From positions 70,773 to 134,772 of the forward strand of contig CABUJR010000006.1 of NCBI GenBank assembly GCA_902492015.1: a DNA stretch of 64,000 nt. Reading direction: 5' to 3'. Shown in pieces: positions 61,612 to 64,000 of this stretch. Below the pieces are notes generated by a model. The model saw only the letters and a list, made by a program, of their open reading frames with translations. It did not search any database and was not told the origin of the DNA. Source of the DNA: an uncultured Eubacteriales bacterium (lineage in GTDB: Bacteria > Bacillota > Clostridia > TANB77 > CAG-508). Within the stretch, counting starts at the first letter, position 1; each line of letters starts with the position of its first letter. The translations under genes and the position numbers were made by a program.

Positions 61612-62262
61612 TTAATTATACATTTGGGAATTACAGTATTGTGGTGTTGGTTGCATAAAATTTTGTCTATTATTAGGCATGAATTGATTTCTTGATAATA
61701 ACTCTCTTATAATAATAATTTTAATAATATCCCTAAGTAAAGAATCCTGTCTATTGCTCCCTCTTGAAGTTGTAATTGTTTGTGTTGTAGTTTGTCTTGT
61801 ATCTGTTGTTCTACTTACTGAATTTGCATTAGTAGAACTTGCAGATGTAGAATTATTAGAATTACTATTTGAAGACATTTCTTGTTTACTTATATTATTA
61901 GAGTCTTCTTCATATTCTATCTGTCCATCTACTATATTATAAACAGTATCAACCATATTGTTTAAAGCATCCTCATTTATATATTGATAATTACTATTTG
62001 CAATAACTCTTAAAGCTACTGGTAATATAATTCTATATGTACTAGGATATAAATTATTTAGATTCTGAGGGTAATTCATTCCATATCCATTATTAGGATT
62101 TGGTCCCATATACATACTATTCATATTACCATTCATCATATTTGGATTTTGCATACTAGAATTCATATTATTCATAGGTTGACTATAGTTATTCCATGCT
62201 TGGGGATTTTGATTATAAAAATATAAATCTTGCATATAACTATCATTATTAGAATAAAACAT
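61612..62262 (-). CDS. Asn/Met/Ser-rich protein, probably a spore coat component
   Basis: 216 residues. The N-terminal 65 residues are repeats of Asn, Met, Tyr, Pro and Gly (NNMNSSMQNPNMMNGNMNSM). A short ordered core has YPSTYRIILPVALRVIAN and INEDALNNMVDTVYNIV, then a Ser/Thr/Asn-rich linker and a hydrophobic helix DIIKIIIIRELLSRNQF. The core resembles coat-associated proteins of Clostridia, and the composition fits a spore-surface protein. The assignment is by composition and weak motif only. It is a single gene with AGGAGG upstream and its own terminator. Confidence 0.55.
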   Translation of the reverse strand: MFYSNNDSYMQDLYFYNQNPQAWNNYSQPMNNMNSSMQNPNMMNGNMNSMYMGPNPNNGYGMNYPQNLNNLYPSTYRIILPVALRVIANSNYQYINEDALNNMVDTVYNIVDGQIEYEEDSNNISKQEMSSNSNSNNSTSASSTNANSVSRTTDTRQTTTQTITTSRGSNRQDSLLRDIIKIIIIRELLSRNQFMPNNRQNFMQPTPQYCNSQMYN

Positions 62263-62332
62263 TTTAATACCTCCTTTATAGAAGTATATGAGTGTTTTTA
62301 TCTAATATGAATATTTTATATGATGTTTAAAT

Positions 62333-62435
62333 GATAACTAAATATAATTAATTGATTAGTTAATTATTTAGTCATTAATTATTATTTATTTAACTACTTT
62401 ATTAATTACTTATTAGTTAATTAGCTAATTAGTTA
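62333..62435. repeat. Degenerate TTAATTAG-type simple repeat before murD's stop
   Basis: Runs of TTAATTA, TTAGTTAATT and the palindrome TAATTAGCTAATTA fill about 100 bases between the murD stop and the coat-like gene. This is low-complexity sequence without a clear unit length. Confidence 0.5.
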
Positions 62436-63845
62436 TTTTACAATTTCTTTTACATAAGATTTAAATAAATCTCCTCTTTCTGCAAAATTTTTAAACATAT
62501 CAAAACTTGCACTTGCAGGTGAAAATAAAACTATATCTCCTTTTACTGCAATATTATTTGCTTGTTTAACAGTTTGCAAAAGTGATTCACATTTATAAAT
62601 TGGTAATTCTTTCTTTTCTTTTTTTAATTCTATATTCACAGCTTTTTCTATTTTAGTAGAAGTTTGACCAAGTAAAATCAAAGCTTTACAGTTATCTATA
62701 ATTGGTTTTGCTAAAACATTATAATCTAGATTTTTATCATATCCTCCAGCAATCAAAATTATATTTTTCAAAGAAAAAGCATTTAATCCTGCAATAGTTC
62801 TTGTTGGACTAGAGCTTACAGAATCATTATACCATTTCACTCTATTTTTGGTTTCTTTTACTAATTCAAGTCTGTGTTCAACGCCTTTAAATTCAGTTAA
62901 AACAGTATCTATAGATTCTTTTTTTACTAAATCTTTTGTTGCTATAATAGCACAGCATGCATTTTCAAAATTATGAATTCCACGCAATTTCATATTTTTT
63001 GTATCAAATACATGTCTTCTTAATCCATTTTCACATACTTTTATTTTTCCATCATTTACTATATATCCATTATCAATTTTATTTTTGCTACTAAAAAATA
63101 CTACTTTTCCTTTGGCTTCTCTTTCGCAGTTTCTGGTAATTTCATTGTCATAATTTAATATTAATAAACTATCTTTATCTTGATATTTAAAAATATTCTT
63201 TTTAGCTTCTACATATTCTTCCATATCTGCATGAACATTTAAGTGATTTGGAGTAATATTTGTTATAACAGATATTTTAGGGCTTATTTTCATATTCATT
63301 AATTGAAAACTACTTAACTCAAGTACAACTATATCTTCTGGTTCCATATCTTTTATTTTGTCAAATAGAGGTGTACCGATATTTCCGCCTAAATAGCAAT
63401 TATATCCGTCTTCTTTTAAGATTTCATAGATTAATGTAGTAGTTGTTGTTTTCCCATCACTTCCTGTAACCCCTATTACTAAACAAGGTGCAAGTTCGAT
63501 TACCATCTCTATTTCAGTTGTGATTATTGCACCTCTTTTAGCTTCTTTTTGTAATTCTGGTACAGTTGGCAAACAACTTGGAGAGCGAAATATTAAATCA
63601 AAACCAGTTAATTTTTCTAAATAACCTTTTCCAAAAGAAAAACTCATACCATAATTTACTATTTTATCTATTACTTTGTTATCAATATCATCTATTTCTT
63701 TTGAATCAAAAACTGTTACTATTGAACCTATATCATGAAGATAGTCTATTAATGGAATATTACTAACTCCTAAGCCTATTACTGCAACTTTTCTTCCTTT
63801 TAAATAATTATTAAATTCAATTAATTTTTCATTTATGTAACTCAT
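62433..63845 (-). CDS. murD: UDP-N-acetylmuramoylalanine--D-glutamate ligase
   Basis: 470 residues. It adds D-glutamate to UDP-MurNAc-L-alanine in peptidoglycan synthesis. The N-terminal nucleotide fold (VAVIGLGVSNIPLIDYL) is followed by the ATP loop GVTGSDGKTTTTTLIYEI, ELSSFQL and ITNITPNHLNVH, and the C-terminal domain has YNDSVSSSPTRTIAGL and FSPASASFDMFKNFAERG. The start is ATG after AAGGAGG. No other mur genes are visible. The window ends 155 bases further on without another gene. Confidence 0.95.
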   Translation of the reverse strand: MSYINEKLIEFNNYLKGRKVAVIGLGVSNIPLIDYLHDIGSIVTVFDSKEIDDIDNKVIDKIVNYGMSFSFGKGYLEKLTGFDLIFRSPSCLPTVPELQKEAKRGAIITTEIEMVIELAPCLVIGVTGSDGKTTTTTLIYEILKEDGYNCYLGGNIGTPLFDKIKDMEPEDIVVLELSSFQLMNMKISPKISVITNITPNHLNVHADMEEYVEAKKNIFKYQDKDSLLILNYDNEITRNCEREAKGKVVFFSSKNKIDNGYIVNDGKIKVCENGLRRHVFDTKNMKLRGIHNFENACCAIIATKDLVKKESIDTVLTEFKGVEHRLELVKETKNRVKWYNDSVSSSPTRTIAGLNAFSLKNIILIAGGYDKNLDYNVLAKPIIDNCKALILLGQTSTKIEKAVNIELKKEKKELPIYKCESLLQTVKQANNIAVKGDIVLFSPASASFDMFKNFAERGDLFKSYVKEIVK

Positions 63846-64000
63846 TTTACCTCCTTACAGCTAAATTGAAATTTATCTAAGATTGAAATTTAATTTTAAG
63901 ATTAGTCTCCTATTATTTTTTCAAAATTTATTATAATTATTTATAAATTATTATTGTTTTATTATATTTTTATATATTATTTAGATTTAATATAAACTGT

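Overview
The window is very AT-rich DNA (well below 30% GC by eye) from a spore-forming member of the Bacillota, most likely class Clostridia. Evidence for sporulation is yabP and yabQ next to a DivIC-like gene, dipicolinate synthase subunit B behind a sigma-K-like promoter, a coat-like Asn/Met/Ser-rich protein, and a divergent response regulator with a Spo0A-type C-terminal domain. Shine-Dalgarno sequences are strong (AAAGGAGG type), and TTG or GTG starts are used for several genes. I cannot name the species. No rRNA, tRNA or CRISPR array was seen.

Layout. 0-11.7 kb: end of a membrane protein, an OmpR-type two-component system behind 11-bp-spaced direct repeats, a CmpB-family membrane protein, an adenylate-kinase-like P-loop protein, a polysaccharide flippase, an NAD salvage group (nadD, nadE, convergent pncB) and a phosphodiester glycosidase. 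11.8-17.5 kb: a frameshifted VanW-family gene, trmB and a three-gene GldA/GldF/GldG-like ABC system. 18-26.3 kb: a GNAT-like gene paired with an ATP-grasp protein that looks like a shrunken GshF, then dpaB, an acyl-ACP thioesterase, a PAP2 phosphatase, dinB, a Xer-type recombinase and a GNAT acetyltransferase. 26.3-27.7 kb is a 1.5 kb AT-rich non-coding stretch full of repeats, with a LexA-like box. It is followed by an ftsH homologue of visibly different composition, bracketed by 13-bp inverted repeats.

29.8-41.4 kb (all minus strand): a heterodimeric ABC exporter with one degenerate ATP site, rho, the divIC-yabQ-yabP group, aspartate kinase, a small Cys-rich protein not in the ORF list, a CpsB/C/D tyrosine phosphoregulatory operon, and prfB without the usual programmed frameshift. 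41.4-56.85 kb is an accessory region that separates prfB from secA, two genes usually adjacent in Bacillota. It holds a foreign-looking gene, two paralogous membrane proteins, a MATE transporter fused to a cytidylate-kinase-like domain, a frameshifted Na+/Ca2+ antiporter, a flavodoxin and an 8.5 kb segment. That segment is bounded by 86-bp direct repeats (94% identical) and carries an integrase remnant, a 1465-residue secreted M14 peptidase and the divergent Spo0A-like regulator. 56.85-64 kb returns to core genes: secA, a YcgQ-C-like secreted protein, an AI-2E family permease, a coat-like protein and murD.

The most novel material is in the accessory region. A roughly 150-residue domain I do not recognise occurs twice in the giant peptidase and once in the membrane protein encoded two genes downstream in the same operon, and the operon diverges from the Spo0A-like regulator. 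This suggests a self-contained cell-envelope system under sporulation-type control. The second candidate is the GNAT plus degenerate-GshF pair, which may make or modify a peptide-like metabolite.
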